A stretch of 64,000 nt of DNA from contig CAZBCG010000005.1 of assembly GCA_964490705.1 (NCBI GenBank), forward strand, positions 123,865 through 187,864. Direction: 5' to 3'. The notes beneath the pieces were generated by a model. The model saw only the letters and a list, made by a program, of their open reading frames with translations, was not told the origin of the DNA and did not search any database. The stretch comes from Fodinibius sp964490705. GTDB taxonomy: Bacteria; Bacteroidota; Rhodothermia; Balneolales; Balneolaceae. Below are positions 36,032 through 43,851 of the stretch, piece by piece. The translations under genes and the position numbers were made by a program. The stretch's first letter is position 1, and the number at the start of each line of letters is the position of its first letter.

Positions 36032-36098
36032 AGAACTACTCCAAAAAAGTATTTAATTAGAACGGTAAGAATGACAGTATTCATATAGTGAATATGTG

Positions 36099-36181
36099 TA
36101 CGAGAGGGGGGACTCGAACCCCCACGTCTTAAAGACACTAGATCCTAAATCTAGCGCGTCTACCAATTCCGCCACTCTCGC
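36099..36181 (-). tRNA. tRNA-Leu (anticodon TAG)
   Basis: On the minus strand an 83-base class II tRNA begins GCGAGAGTGGCGGAATTGG. The anticodon arm is CTAGA-TTTAGGA-TCTAG with anticodon TAG, there is a variable arm (TGTCTTTAAGACG), and the T arm is GGGGGTTCGAGTCCCCC. The acceptor stem is GCGAGAG/CTCTCGT with one G-T pair, and CCA is not encoded. It lies just upstream of tig. Confidence 0.95.
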
Positions 36182-36370
36182 AGATAATACAATCCTGCAC
36201 CTAGCATAAGGCACAGGATTTTAAGAGCCCCGAAAACTACGGTTTTTTTCGTCTGATTTCAACTCCAGCCATTCATTTCCTGCTGCAAAAAAGGCTGTGA
36301 GTCATTTCAGCTTTTTTTGTAGTTTTAATATCCATTGAAAATTGAATTCTCACATTCACGGCCGCCACCC

Positions 36371-36730
36371 ATGTTTTACAATCTCCGCCTTGTATATATC
36401 ACCACCAAAGACAAACAAGAAGCAAAATCAATCGGCAAAACACTGGTCAAAGAAAAGCTTGCCGCTTGCGTAAATATCGTTGAGGGCATGGAATCGATCT
36501 ATCGCTGGGAGGGCGAAATTGTCGAAGATACCGAAACCATCCTTATTGCCAAAACACCTTACCACAATGTGAGAGAGCTTACCGAACGCGTTGAGGAGCT
36601 CCACAGCTACGACTGTCCCTGCATAATATCATTGCAGCTTACCGAGCAGGAAGGTAATGAAGAATACCAGCAGTGGCTGATTAAGAACTCAAAGCAACAA
36701 AAAATTGACTACGACATCGAGGATATCTGA
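36371..36730 (+). CDS. cutA: CutA1 divalent-cation tolerance protein
   Basis: Small trimeric ferredoxin-like protein of 119 residues of the CutA1 family. Seen: VYITTKDKQEAKSIGKTLVK, KLAACVNIVEGMESIYRWEG, ETILIAKTPYHNVRELTERV and the HSYDCPCIISLQL segment. CutA1 is linked to copper tolerance in E. coli but its direct function is unsettled. ATG at 36371 is chosen; the open frame upstream to a TTG at 36335 adds residues unlike the family. Convergent with cysH. Confidence 0.92.
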   Translation: MFYNLRLVYITTKDKQEAKSIGKTLVKEKLAACVNIVEGMESIYRWEGEIVEDTETILIAKTPYHNVRELTERVEELHSYDCPCIISLQLTEQEGNEEYQQWLIKNSKQQKIDYDIEDI

Positions 36731-36783
36731 GGCACTGCAAAAGAATCCAAAAGCTTATGCCCTGCTCCTTTTGACCGTATTCC

Positions 36784-37440
36784 TCACTTGTGCAATCCAC
36801 ATTCTGTTTTAGAACCATCAGCCCAGCGGCCATTGCGCCCCAAACCGGCAACGGTGCAGTGGGTGCATCCCACGGAGTGATATCCCTGTTCTTTGAGCGG
36901 ATGCTCCGGCAGCCCGTGCCATTCGATATACTCTTCTACCAGCGAGGTATTCCAGTCGATAAGCGGATGAAATTTGATGATCTCTTCCTCTTCATCCACA
37001 ATTTCAAGGTCGCTGCGATGTCGATTTTGAAAACCAATCAATCCCGACATCCATACGCTATACTTCGACTTAACACGCTCCAGCGGTTCTACCTTGTTGA
37101 TATGGCAGCACTTATCCGGATCTTGACTCCACAATTGCTTTTTCTCGGTCATCGAATGGTCAGCGGGATCCGGTCGCAGATCAATGACATTCAAATCAAG
37201 CAGCCGTCCCAGTCGTTCTTTATAGGCCAGCGTTTCGTCGAAATGATATCCCGTATCAATAAAGTAAATCGGACAGTTGGGCCTGATGCGACTGACAATA
37301 TGTAGCAACACCACCGAGGTCGTCCCAAATGAGGATGTTACCAATACATCTCCAAACGAGTTGAATACCTGTGCCACGCGCGCATCGACAATCTTTGCCG
37401 ACAGCGATTTATTTATCTTTTCTTTATTGACGAGATACAT
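36784..37440 (-). CDS. cysH: Adenylyl-sulfate (APS) reductase, iron-sulfur type
   Basis: Assimilatory sulfonucleotide reductase of 218 residues that reduces activated sulfate to sulfite with thioredoxin. The P-loop-like SSFGTTSVVLLH and the IDTGYHFDETLAY block are typical. The cysteine pairs DKCCHINKVEPL and VGCTHCTVAG would ligate a [4Fe-4S] cluster, which marks APS reductases (CysH type II) rather than E. coli-type PAPS reductase. The catalytic cysteine is in TECGLH at the C-terminus. Divergent from the enoyl-CoA hydratase-like gene. No other cys genes are adjacent. Confidence 0.88.
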   Translation of the reverse strand: MYLVNKEKINKSLSAKIVDARVAQVFNSFGDVLVTSSFGTTSVVLLHIVSRIRPNCPIYFIDTGYHFDETLAYKERLGRLLDLNVIDLRPDPADHSMTEKKQLWSQDPDKCCHINKVEPLERVKSKYSVWMSGLIGFQNRHRSDLEIVDEEEEIIKFHPLIDWNTSLVEEYIEWHGLPEHPLKEQGYHSVGCTHCTVAGLGRNGRWADGSKTECGLHK

Positions 37441-37474
37441 ATAGATTCGATTTGTTGAATATGTTTCGCCGTAA

Positions 37475-38284
37475 ATGCAACCAAAACATAACCTAACAGT
37501 GAGCGTCCTAAAAGTCGAACAAAAAAATCATATTTGTCGGGCCGCCGTAAATCGTCCCTCATCGCACAATGCCATCAATTTCGCAGTCATGGAAGCCCTC
37601 GAAAATTTGCTGGATGATCTGGAAACCGACTCCGACATCCGCTGCCTGATCTTAACCGGTGCGGGCAATAACTCATTTATCTCCGGCGGCGACCTGCAAG
37701 AATTCCATACCATCAAAACCGCCGAAGAAGCCAAACCCATGGCCAAACGGATGCTCTCCATCCTCACACGCATCGAAAAGCTGCCCTGCTGGACCATCGC
37801 CTCCATCAATGCACCGGCCTACGGCGGGGGATGTGAAATTATGCTCGCTTTCGACTTTCGAATTGCATCCCCGGACGCAACCTTCGGCTTTACGCAGGGG
37901 AAGTTTTATCTGCCTCCCGGCTGGGGCGGCCTCACACGGCTCGTGGAATCAGTAGGACGCTCAACCGCGCTGCGGTGGCTGGCCGAAGCCAAAGTCGTGG
38001 ATGCCCAAACCGCATTGGATCACAAGCTTATCAATCGTATTTCCTCAGCAGGAAGTCTCAAAAAGGAAACGATGGATTGGGCGCAACAGCTGATTAACAA
38101 CGACCGCCGTTTCATCAGTAATCTAAAAAGGGGTGCTATGAAAATTACCAAAGCCAGGTGGAAAGCAATTAATGCAGAGCTGGATTCTTTTGCCAAATTC
38201 TGGGAAAGTGACTTACACGAAAAGCGAGTTGAACAATTTTTGAATCGCAATGCCAAATCGCCTGAAGATGAATCATCAGGCTAG
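37475..38284 (+). CDS. Enoyl-CoA hydratase/isomerase (crotonase) family protein
   Basis: Crotonase-fold protein of 269 residues. The oxyanion-hole segments are FISGGDLQEFHTI and APAYGGGCEIMLAFDFRIAS; GKFYLPPGWGGLTRLVESVG lies where the catalytic Glu residues of hydratases occur. The PGWGG-TRLV form is closer to methylmalonyl/ethylmalonyl-CoA decarboxylase-like members than to classical FadB hydratases, so the reaction is open. Cytosolic. Divergent from cysH with 34 bp between starts. Confidence 0.82.
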   Translation: MQPKHNLTVSVLKVEQKNHICRAAVNRPSSHNAINFAVMEALENLLDDLETDSDIRCLILTGAGNNSFISGGDLQEFHTIKTAEEAKPMAKRMLSILTRIEKLPCWTIASINAPAYGGGCEIMLAFDFRIASPDATFGFTQGKFYLPPGWGGLTRLVESVGRSTALRWLAEAKVVDAQTALDHKLINRISSAGSLKKETMDWAQQLINNDRRFISNLKRGAMKITKARWKAINAELDSFAKFWESDLHEKRVEQFLNRNAKSPEDESSG

Positions 38285-38295
38285 TTCTAATAAAA

Positions 38296-38315
38296 AAGCT
38301 CGCTTAAGCGAGCTT
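38296..38315 (-). terminator. Palindromic terminator-like hairpin
   Basis: A perfect 20-base palindrome aagctcgcttaagcgagctt. On the minus strand it is followed by TTTTATTAG, so it would stop transcription of the DegP-like gene, whose stop is 85 bases away. The plus strand lacks a T-run directly after it. Confidence 0.7.
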
Positions 38316-38399
38316 CACTTAGCAAATACTTAGCCCACTGATTCATCTGTGGACTATTAGAAATCGTGAAATTATTTAGGATGCTGTATTTCATCAACC

Positions 38400-39653
38400 T
38401 CACTCCTTCACCTTCTTCCGAAGATACATCTTTGTCTCATAACGTTTTTGGTCGCGCAGGAGCTCTACGCGCATCGAGTCGCCCTCTTCATATTCGCGGA
38501 ACAGCGCCTGTCCGTGCATCTTACTCTGCACGCGCTCGTTGCCAATTTTGAGGATAATATCGCCCGGCACAATTCCGGCCTCAAAAGCGGGTCCGTCGCG
38601 ATTTACACTGTTCACGAGCAGTCCCATCCGCGCCGGCAGTCCATATTTTGCCGCCAACTGATAGGTCATCTCCATGGTATTAAATCCGGGATCATATGAG
38701 AGATGAACTTCTCCATCAGCGGCAAGCTGTTTAATAATCTTTTGCACGCGGTTACTGGGGATGGCAAATCCCAACCCTACATTGCCAGCACTGGTTCCGC
38801 CGGTAAAAATAAAGGTGTTCACACCAATAACTTTGCCCTGGCTGTCAACCAGCGGACCGCCCGAATTGCCCCGATTGATGGCGGCATCGGTCTGTATCAT
38901 GTCGATATACACCCGCGGCTCGTTGGGATTCGGCCGAAAGTCGCGATGCAGAGCACTTACCACACCCACCGTCACCGACGGTTGAGCAGCTTCGAACAAT
39001 CCAAAGGGATTACCCACGGCCAGCGACCATTCGCCCACCACTACACTGTCGGAGTTGCCAAATTCGGCAACCGGAAATTCGCGGTCGCCCTGAATTTGTA
39101 GCAGGGTAAGATCGGCCAGCTCATCAGAGCCCAACACCGTTGCCTCATACTGCGAGCCGTCCGTCATTGACACCACTACTTTCTTCGCATTTTTATTGGC
39201 AACATGCTGGTTCGTCACGATCATCCCATCTTTACTGATGATAAATCCCGAACCCATACTACTCACTTCGCGCTCGATGGGCACCGAAAAAAAGCGATTA
39301 TAATATTCATCAAAAGCTATTCGGCGTCCACCCGACACCATTTCGGTAACGGTAATACTCACCACGGCAGGGCTCACTTTTTGCACGGCTCGGGTGATGG
39401 CTGTTTGCCTACTGTTATTGATTTGGGCATTTGCTGCAGATGGAGATACCTGCTTGGGCTCTGTTTGCTGCACCTCAGCACTGCGCTGTGTCTGTTTGGC
39501 TGAATCCGTTACCACATGCGAAGGTTGCGCGCCTGAAGCCTCGGCAATACTCGAAGATTGGGGCTTGGAGGTTTCGAGTTGTTCATCCACACAACCCAAA
39601 AATAGAGATAGAGATAGTACAATTATGAATGTACCAATTGCGCGCTTGATCAT
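38400..39653 (-). CDS. DegP/HtrA-type serine protease lipoprotein with PDZ domain
   Basis: S1C trypsin-like protease of 417 residues. It has a lipoprotein signal (IIVLSLSLFLGC; lipobox LFLGC) and a Ser/Gln-rich linker. The protease domain has the catalytic His in VTNQHVANKN, Asp in DELADLTLLQI and Ser in NRGNSGGPLVDSQG. One C-terminal PDZ domain (about 330-410) includes AFEAGIVPGDIILKIGNERV. Periplasmic quality control is the expected role; being lipid-anchored differs from soluble E. coli DegP. It starts 18 bases after nrnA on the same strand. Confidence 0.9.
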   Translation of the reverse strand: MIKRAIGTFIIVLSLSLFLGCVDEQLETSKPQSSSIAEASGAQPSHVVTDSAKQTQRSAEVQQTEPKQVSPSAANAQINNSRQTAITRAVQKVSPAVVSITVTEMVSGGRRIAFDEYYNRFFSVPIEREVSSMGSGFIISKDGMIVTNQHVANKNAKKVVVSMTDGSQYEATVLGSDELADLTLLQIQGDREFPVAEFGNSDSVVVGEWSLAVGNPFGLFEAAQPSVTVGVVSALHRDFRPNPNEPRVYIDMIQTDAAINRGNSGGPLVDSQGKVIGVNTFIFTGGTSAGNVGLGFAIPSNRVQKIIKQLAADGEVHLSYDPGFNTMEMTYQLAAKYGLPARMGLLVNSVNRDGPAFEAGIVPGDIILKIGNERVQSKMHGQALFREYEEGDSMRVELLRDQKRYETKMYLRKKVKE

Positions 39654-39671
39654 CCTACAAACAGGTTTTGG

Positions 39672-40655
39672 TTACGACTTGTCGATACTTACAAGCTGGT
39701 CGGAACCAATAGCCACAACCTCTTCGATTGCTTCTTCAAGCGGTCCGGGATGCCACGCTCCGGATGCTTTTTTGTGTCCGCCACCGCCGATTTTGCGAGC
39801 CCATTTGTTCACATCCACATCATTACTTTTGGATCGCAGGCTCATTTTTACGCCGTCACCAAGTGCCTTAAATAAGATGGCCGCTTTGATGCCGGTTACA
39901 CTCAACGGATAGGCCACAAAGCCTTCGCAATCGTCATTGGTGGTATTGGTTTCTTCCAGCATTTCTTCAGTAACGTACATCACCGCAATCTGATTGTCCT
40001 CGTAAAGCTCGATAGTGCCCATCGCCCTGCTAAGCAGATGAAGCTGGTTCAAACTTTTATTCGAGAACACCTGTTCAGCCACCTCGTTGGGACGAAATTC
40101 GCCAAGCCGAAGCAGCTCCGAAGCAATATTCATTGTTTCCGGCGTTACGCTGTCGTACTGTAGTGATCCCGTATCCGTTAGAATGCCGGTGTACAGCGCT
40201 TTTGCTGTTTTTTCATCAATCTGGGAGACATCGTTCTGCAAAAAGAGATGAAAAATAAGCTCGCAGGTTGAAGACGCTTCTTCGACCGAAATGCTAAGAT
40301 CAAACCCATCGTGCGGATCGGGGTGATGATCCACCATATAGGTAGGCTTGGGATAATCCTGCATGTAATCAGAATAACTGCCAAACCGCTTGGGCGAATT
40401 GCCATCCAGTAACACAAAGGCATCGCACTTGTTCAGGGTTTTTTCATCCGGTTTCTGGATTGGGAAATAGTCAGCCAGCCATTTCAAGTTCAACGGCACA
40501 TCATCATCATTGAAGGCATAAGCGTTTATATCATTACTTTGCAGCCATAAGCAGGTAGCCACTTGCGCGCCAATACAATCACCGTCGGGACGAATGTGAG
40601 AAAAGACACCCACGGTGTCGTATTCCTTCAATTTTTGAATGAGTTCTTCAAACAT
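39672..40655 (-). CDS. nrnA: DHH-family phosphoesterase NrnA-like (oligoribonuclease/pAp phosphatase)
   Basis: Protein of 327 residues with the DHH motifs FSHIRPDGDCIGAQVA, LLDGNSPKRF, MVDHHPDPHDGF and TGILTDTGSLQYDS, and the C-terminal DHHA1 motif KIGGGGHKKASG. NrnA degrades short RNA (nanoRNA) and in some bacteria dephosphorylates pAp from sulfate assimilation, which would fit cysH nearby; the latter is inference. It is followed closely by the DegP-like gene. Confidence 0.9.
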   Translation of the reverse strand: MFEELIQKLKEYDTVGVFSHIRPDGDCIGAQVATCLWLQSNDINAYAFNDDDVPLNLKWLADYFPIQKPDEKTLNKCDAFVLLDGNSPKRFGSYSDYMQDYPKPTYMVDHHPDPHDGFDLSISVEEASSTCELIFHLFLQNDVSQIDEKTAKALYTGILTDTGSLQYDSVTPETMNIASELLRLGEFRPNEVAEQVFSNKSLNQLHLLSRAMGTIELYEDNQIAVMYVTEEMLEETNTTNDDCEGFVAYPLSVTGIKAAILFKALGDGVKMSLRSKSNDVDVNKWARKIGGGGHKKASGAWHPGPLEEAIEEVVAIGSDQLVSIDKS

Positions 40656-40804
40656 AATAAACGGGTAAACCGCGAAAAATAAGCTTAATAAAATGGGATA
40701 TAGCTACGAAGAAAGCAATATTTTTTTCGGGGTAAAATGTTAGTGCAAATTCCCGTATCATAAAAGCGAATATCACCTTTAGAATAGCTATAACACCATT
40801 ATTG

Positions 40805-41422
40805 ATGAAAGAAATTCTCATTCTTTGCAATGGACAACCACCCGCGGAGAGACTATTCCGCGAATGTCGCGCAAAAGCTGATTACTTTATTGCGGCCGAT
40901 GGCGGGGGGAATATTGCACGTAATTTTGACGCACTACCGGATGTTGTTATTGGTGATCTGGACAGCTATAAGACTTCGGGCGATGAATCATTCGAGATTG
41001 TCTTTCAAGGTGATCAAGAAACGAATGATCTTGAAAAAGCGCTGGATTATGCTCAAAAAAAGGGCGGCACGCATATCTGTGTGCTCGGTGCCACAGGTCT
41101 TCGGCTCGATCAGACGTTAAAAAACCTATCGGTGCTCAAGCAATTTCATCCCCATTTCGAGTCCATCGTATTTAAAGATGATTTTGGTGAAATTCGGCTG
41201 ATTACATCCCCTTTCGAGGAATCTTTTCCCGTCGGTACTACGGTGTCTCTCTTCCCCCTGTCGGGATCGGTTTCGGGGATCAGTACCAAAGGACTCAAAT
41301 TTCCCCTTCAAGATGAAAAGCTGGAAAATGGCGTTCGCGACGGTTCCTCAAATAAAGTGATCGAAAATCCTGTTAAAGTCACATACAAATCCGGCGACCT
41401 TTTGCTCTTTGTTGCTGATTAA
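40805..41422 (+). CDS. Thiamine pyrophosphokinase
   Basis: Enzyme of 205 residues that makes thiamine diphosphate from thiamine and ATP. Seen: FIAADGGGNIARNFDALPDV with VIGDLDS, GDQETNDLEKALDYAQKKGG, VLGATGLRLDQTLKNLSVL and the C-terminal beta-sandwich domain (GTTVSLFPLSGSVSGISTKG). ATG at 40805 is used; TTG at 40802 is also in frame. A Na+:solute symporter gene follows after 65 bp. No TPP riboswitch pattern is visible upstream of either gene. Confidence 0.92.
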   Translation: MKEILILCNGQPPAERLFRECRAKADYFIAADGGGNIARNFDALPDVVIGDLDSYKTSGDESFEIVFQGDQETNDLEKALDYAQKKGGTHICVLGATGLRLDQTLKNLSVLKQFHPHFESIVFKDDFGEIRLITSPFEESFPVGTTVSLFPLSGSVSGISTKGLKFPLQDEKLENGVRDGSSNKVIENPVKVTYKSGDLLLFVAD

Positions 41423-41487
41423 ACTCCCCTCCATTACCTTTCGATCCATTTGACACAACATACTGTTAATAATTTAATCCGATATCA

Positions 41488-42924
41488 TTGACTGAATTAG
41501 CATTTACGTTTCTCGACTGGGGCATCATTTTCTGCTACTCCGGATTTTTGGTCTATCTCACCTGGCAGCGCGATTGGCAAACCGACGATGAAGAATCGTT
41601 TTTGCTGTCGGGACGAAAAATGAGCCTGCCCGCCTTTGTGGCAACGCTCGTTTCTACATGGTACGGTGGCATTCTCGGTGTCGGTGAATTCAGCTATCAA
41701 AACGGACTCTCCACTTGGCTGATTCTCGGTATCCCCTTTTATGTCTTTTCCGCCCTTTTTGCATGGCTGCTGGCTGGTAAAATCCGGATGAATAAAGCCC
41801 TGTCGCTGCCCGAGGCCGTAGGCAATTTCTATAATGATAAAGCAGGAAAATTCTCGGCCATTCCCATCTTCATCCTCGTAAGTCCCGCGCCATATATTCT
41901 TATGCTGGGACTCATTTTTCAATACCTCACCGGCGGTGCGGGCCACTTTTTGTGGTATGCCAGTGCTGTGGCACTATTTTCCGTTGCCTATGTTACTCTT
42001 GGCGGATTTAATGCCGTAGTCCATACCGATATGCTGCAAATTGCGCTCATGTTCTGCGGCTTCATCTGCCTGATTATTTTTGCCGGTATGGAGTTTGGCG
42101 GCCTGGGACAACTCTGGAATTCCGTACCCGCTGACTTCCGTGATATTACCGGCGGCAACGACATCCAATACATTCTAGTTTGGTTTTTTATTGCCCTGTG
42201 GACCTTCGTCGATCCCAGCTTTCACCAGCGGGCGGCGGCGGCGAAATCCCCAGAAACAGCCCAAAGAGGCATTTTGATCTCTATCATGCTGTGGTCGGTG
42301 TTCGATTTCCTAACTATTTTCAGCGGCATGTATGGCTTCGCAATCCTGGGCGGCAATCTGGCCGAACCAATCATGGTGTATCCCTACCTGGCCAACGAAA
42401 TTCTGCCGATCGGCCTCAAGGGATTATTCTTCGTTGCCCTGCTGGCTACCATCATGTCCACGCTCGACAGCTACCTGTTTTTATCAGGGCAAACACTCGG
42501 GCGCGATCTGCTCGTCAAGATCTTCCCCGATACCAAAAATAATACGCTCACACGCATCAGTACGCTGGTTGCTGCACTCATTGGCATCCTGCTTATTATC
42601 ATCTATCCCAGCGTTATTGACTTGTGGTATGTCATCGGCTCGGTGATGATTCCGGGACTGCTGATTCCCGTGCTGGGAGTATATCTGAAATTGTTTTCGC
42701 TACGAAAGCAGTGGGTACTGCCCACCATGATCGGCAGCATCGGCGTCTCGTTGCTTTGGCTGATTCTTGGCACGGTAAGCGGTGCTTCCGGCTATACTTA
42801 TTTAGGCATTGAGCCTTTCTATCCGGGAGTGGCCGTAAGTATTCTTTTTTGGATAATCGGACGAGCCGAAAATGGCGAACTGCTCGAAGAAACAGAATTC
42901 ATCAAAGACTCTGATTTTGAATAA
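41488..42924 (+). CDS. Sodium:solute symporter family (SSS) transporter
   Basis: Inner-membrane Na+-coupled symporter of 478 residues with about 13 hydrophobic segments. Seen: SFLLSGRKMSLPAFVATLVS then TWYGG near TM1-2, GGFNAVVHTDMLQ (family signature) and ALLATIMSTLDSYLFLSGQT near the Na2 site. The only start upstream of TM1 is TTG at 41488, since a stop lies in frame just before and the next Met is residue 45. It follows thiamine pyrophosphokinase by 65 bp, so thiamine or a precursor is a candidate substrate; this is inference from position alone. Confidence 0.87.
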   Translation: MTELAFTFLDWGIIFCYSGFLVYLTWQRDWQTDDEESFLLSGRKMSLPAFVATLVSTWYGGILGVGEFSYQNGLSTWLILGIPFYVFSALFAWLLAGKIRMNKALSLPEAVGNFYNDKAGKFSAIPIFILVSPAPYILMLGLIFQYLTGGAGHFLWYASAVALFSVAYVTLGGFNAVVHTDMLQIALMFCGFICLIIFAGMEFGGLGQLWNSVPADFRDITGGNDIQYILVWFFIALWTFVDPSFHQRAAAAKSPETAQRGILISIMLWSVFDFLTIFSGMYGFAILGGNLAEPIMVYPYLANEILPIGLKGLFFVALLATIMSTLDSYLFLSGQTLGRDLLVKIFPDTKNNTLTRISTLVAALIGILLIIIYPSVIDLWYVIGSVMIPGLLIPVLGVYLKLFSLRKQWVLPTMIGSIGVSLLWLILGTVSGASGYTYLGIEPFYPGVAVSILFWIIGRAENGELLEETEFIKDSDFE

Positions 42925-42962
42925 ACGAGAACAGTTACTTCAAATTCCCGATTCAAAAACCA

Positions 42963-43012
42963 TGTCATCCTGAACTTGCCGTGCCCCCTCCATTCGGGGT
43001 TTCAGGATCTCT
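42963..43012. repeat. TCCTGAA/TTCAGGA palindromic repeat
   Basis: tcctgaa (42968-42974) and ttcagga (43001-43007) pair, with an inner cccc/gggg stem. The left flank is tgtcat. It belongs to the same family as 12353-12486 (inner arms), 45982-46013, 48673-48714 and 55293-55355, all in spacers. Confidence 0.6.
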
Positions 43013-43063
43013 TCAAATTAAAAAGTAAGAGAAATCAGCTAACCTAATACCTTCTACGTGTTA

Positions 43064-43345
43064 TCACGTACTCTTTAAGATATGCCCAAGGTTCAGCTTG
43101 TGGATGGGAATGAGATACTTCATCGCCATGGCATCTTTCTCGATGTTAAGGACGCCGGTGCGACGGAAATCGACAATGCAATACCCTTCCATGGATCGCA
43201 CCACTTCTCCGATGCCGTAAAATTCGGGGCACGGACCGTAATACACTAGATCTCCCAGCTGGATATTGTTATCCGCCCTGCGGTTATACGGATAAATAAC
43301 CGGCAGCCGATCGAGCCGATATGAAAGTCGTTTCTTTGTTGCCAT
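43064..43345 (-). CDS. Small conserved protein, possible DUF3553-like beta barrel
   Basis: Protein of 93 residues. The centre IQLGDLVYYGPCPEFYGIGE with VVRSMEGYCIVDFRRTGVLN resembles small SH3-like barrels such as DUF3553 (pattern: GD-V-x-x-x-x-x-GxGxV-x-x-x-x-x-x-x-V-x-F). No signal or membrane segment. ATG at 43345 leaves a 19-base gap after tsaE; an upstream TTG at 43390 would overlap tsaE and is less likely. It closes the HhH-porX-tsaE run. Function unknown. Confidence 0.55.
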   Translation of the reverse strand: MATKKRLSYRLDRLPVIYPYNRRADNNIQLGDLVYYGPCPEFYGIGEVVRSMEGYCIVDFRRTGVLNIEKDAMAMKYLIPIHKLNLGHILKST

Positions 43346-43364
43346 GATTGTAGAATATACGGGA

Positions 43365-43793
43365 TTACGATGCTCTTTTTCTAATGACAAATTTTCGGGA
43401 TTTCCTGTCAGGTACTTCGATCAAAATCCAGATCGCTTCCGGCGGAATCAATGATTCAATTTTCTCCGGCCATTCGATCACCGAAATCCCATCCCTATAA
43501 AAATACTCCTCAGCCCCAATTTCGAGTGCCTCCCGTGGCGATTCCATGCGATAGCAATCAAAATGATAGAGCGGCGTTGCGCCCGAATATTCGTTTATAA
43601 GTGTAAAGGTAGGAGAACTCACGTTATCGGGATCGATGCCCAAGGCTTTGGCCATCCCTTTTACAAAGTGCGTTTTTCCGGCACCGAGCTCTCCCTGCAA
43701 ACACACTACGGTTCCCGGCTGTACGTCGGCGGCAAACTTTTCTCCCAGCACTATGGTTTGTTCGGGAGATTCGCTGGTAAACTGGTTCTCCAT
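43365..43793 (-). CDS. tsaE: tRNA threonylcarbamoyladenosine biosynthesis protein TsaE
   Basis: P-loop ATPase of 142 residues that works with TsaB and TsaD to make t6A37 in ANN-decoding tRNAs. Walker A is GELGAGKTHFVKGMAKALGI, SSPTFTLINEY is the family motif, and HFDCYRMESP is the following conserved block, with WPEKIESLIP as the later one. It lies 58 bases after porX. Next to porX is a common place for tsaE in this group of bacteria. Confidence 0.94.
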   Translation of the reverse strand: MENQFTSESPEQTIVLGEKFAADVQPGTVVCLQGELGAGKTHFVKGMAKALGIDPDNVSSPTFTLINEYSGATPLYHFDCYRMESPREALEIGAEEYFYRDGISVIEWPEKIESLIPPEAIWILIEVPDRKSRKFVIRKRAS

Positions 43794-43851
43794 GTTGTTT
43801 TGCTATTCGATGTAAAGAAGTGAAGATAACAGGTGGATCACGAGAATGCTA

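Noticed and set aside
36191..36220. Hairpin aatcctg/caggatt upstream of tRNA-Leu as a terminator
   Set aside because: It has a 7-bp stem but no gene ends into it on the strand with the T residues; its role is unclear.
40656..41487. Possible TPP riboswitch near the thiamine pyrophosphokinase and symporter
   Set aside because: Neither spacer contains the CUGAGA or ACCUGAUCUGGAUAAUGC-like conserved parts of the THI element.
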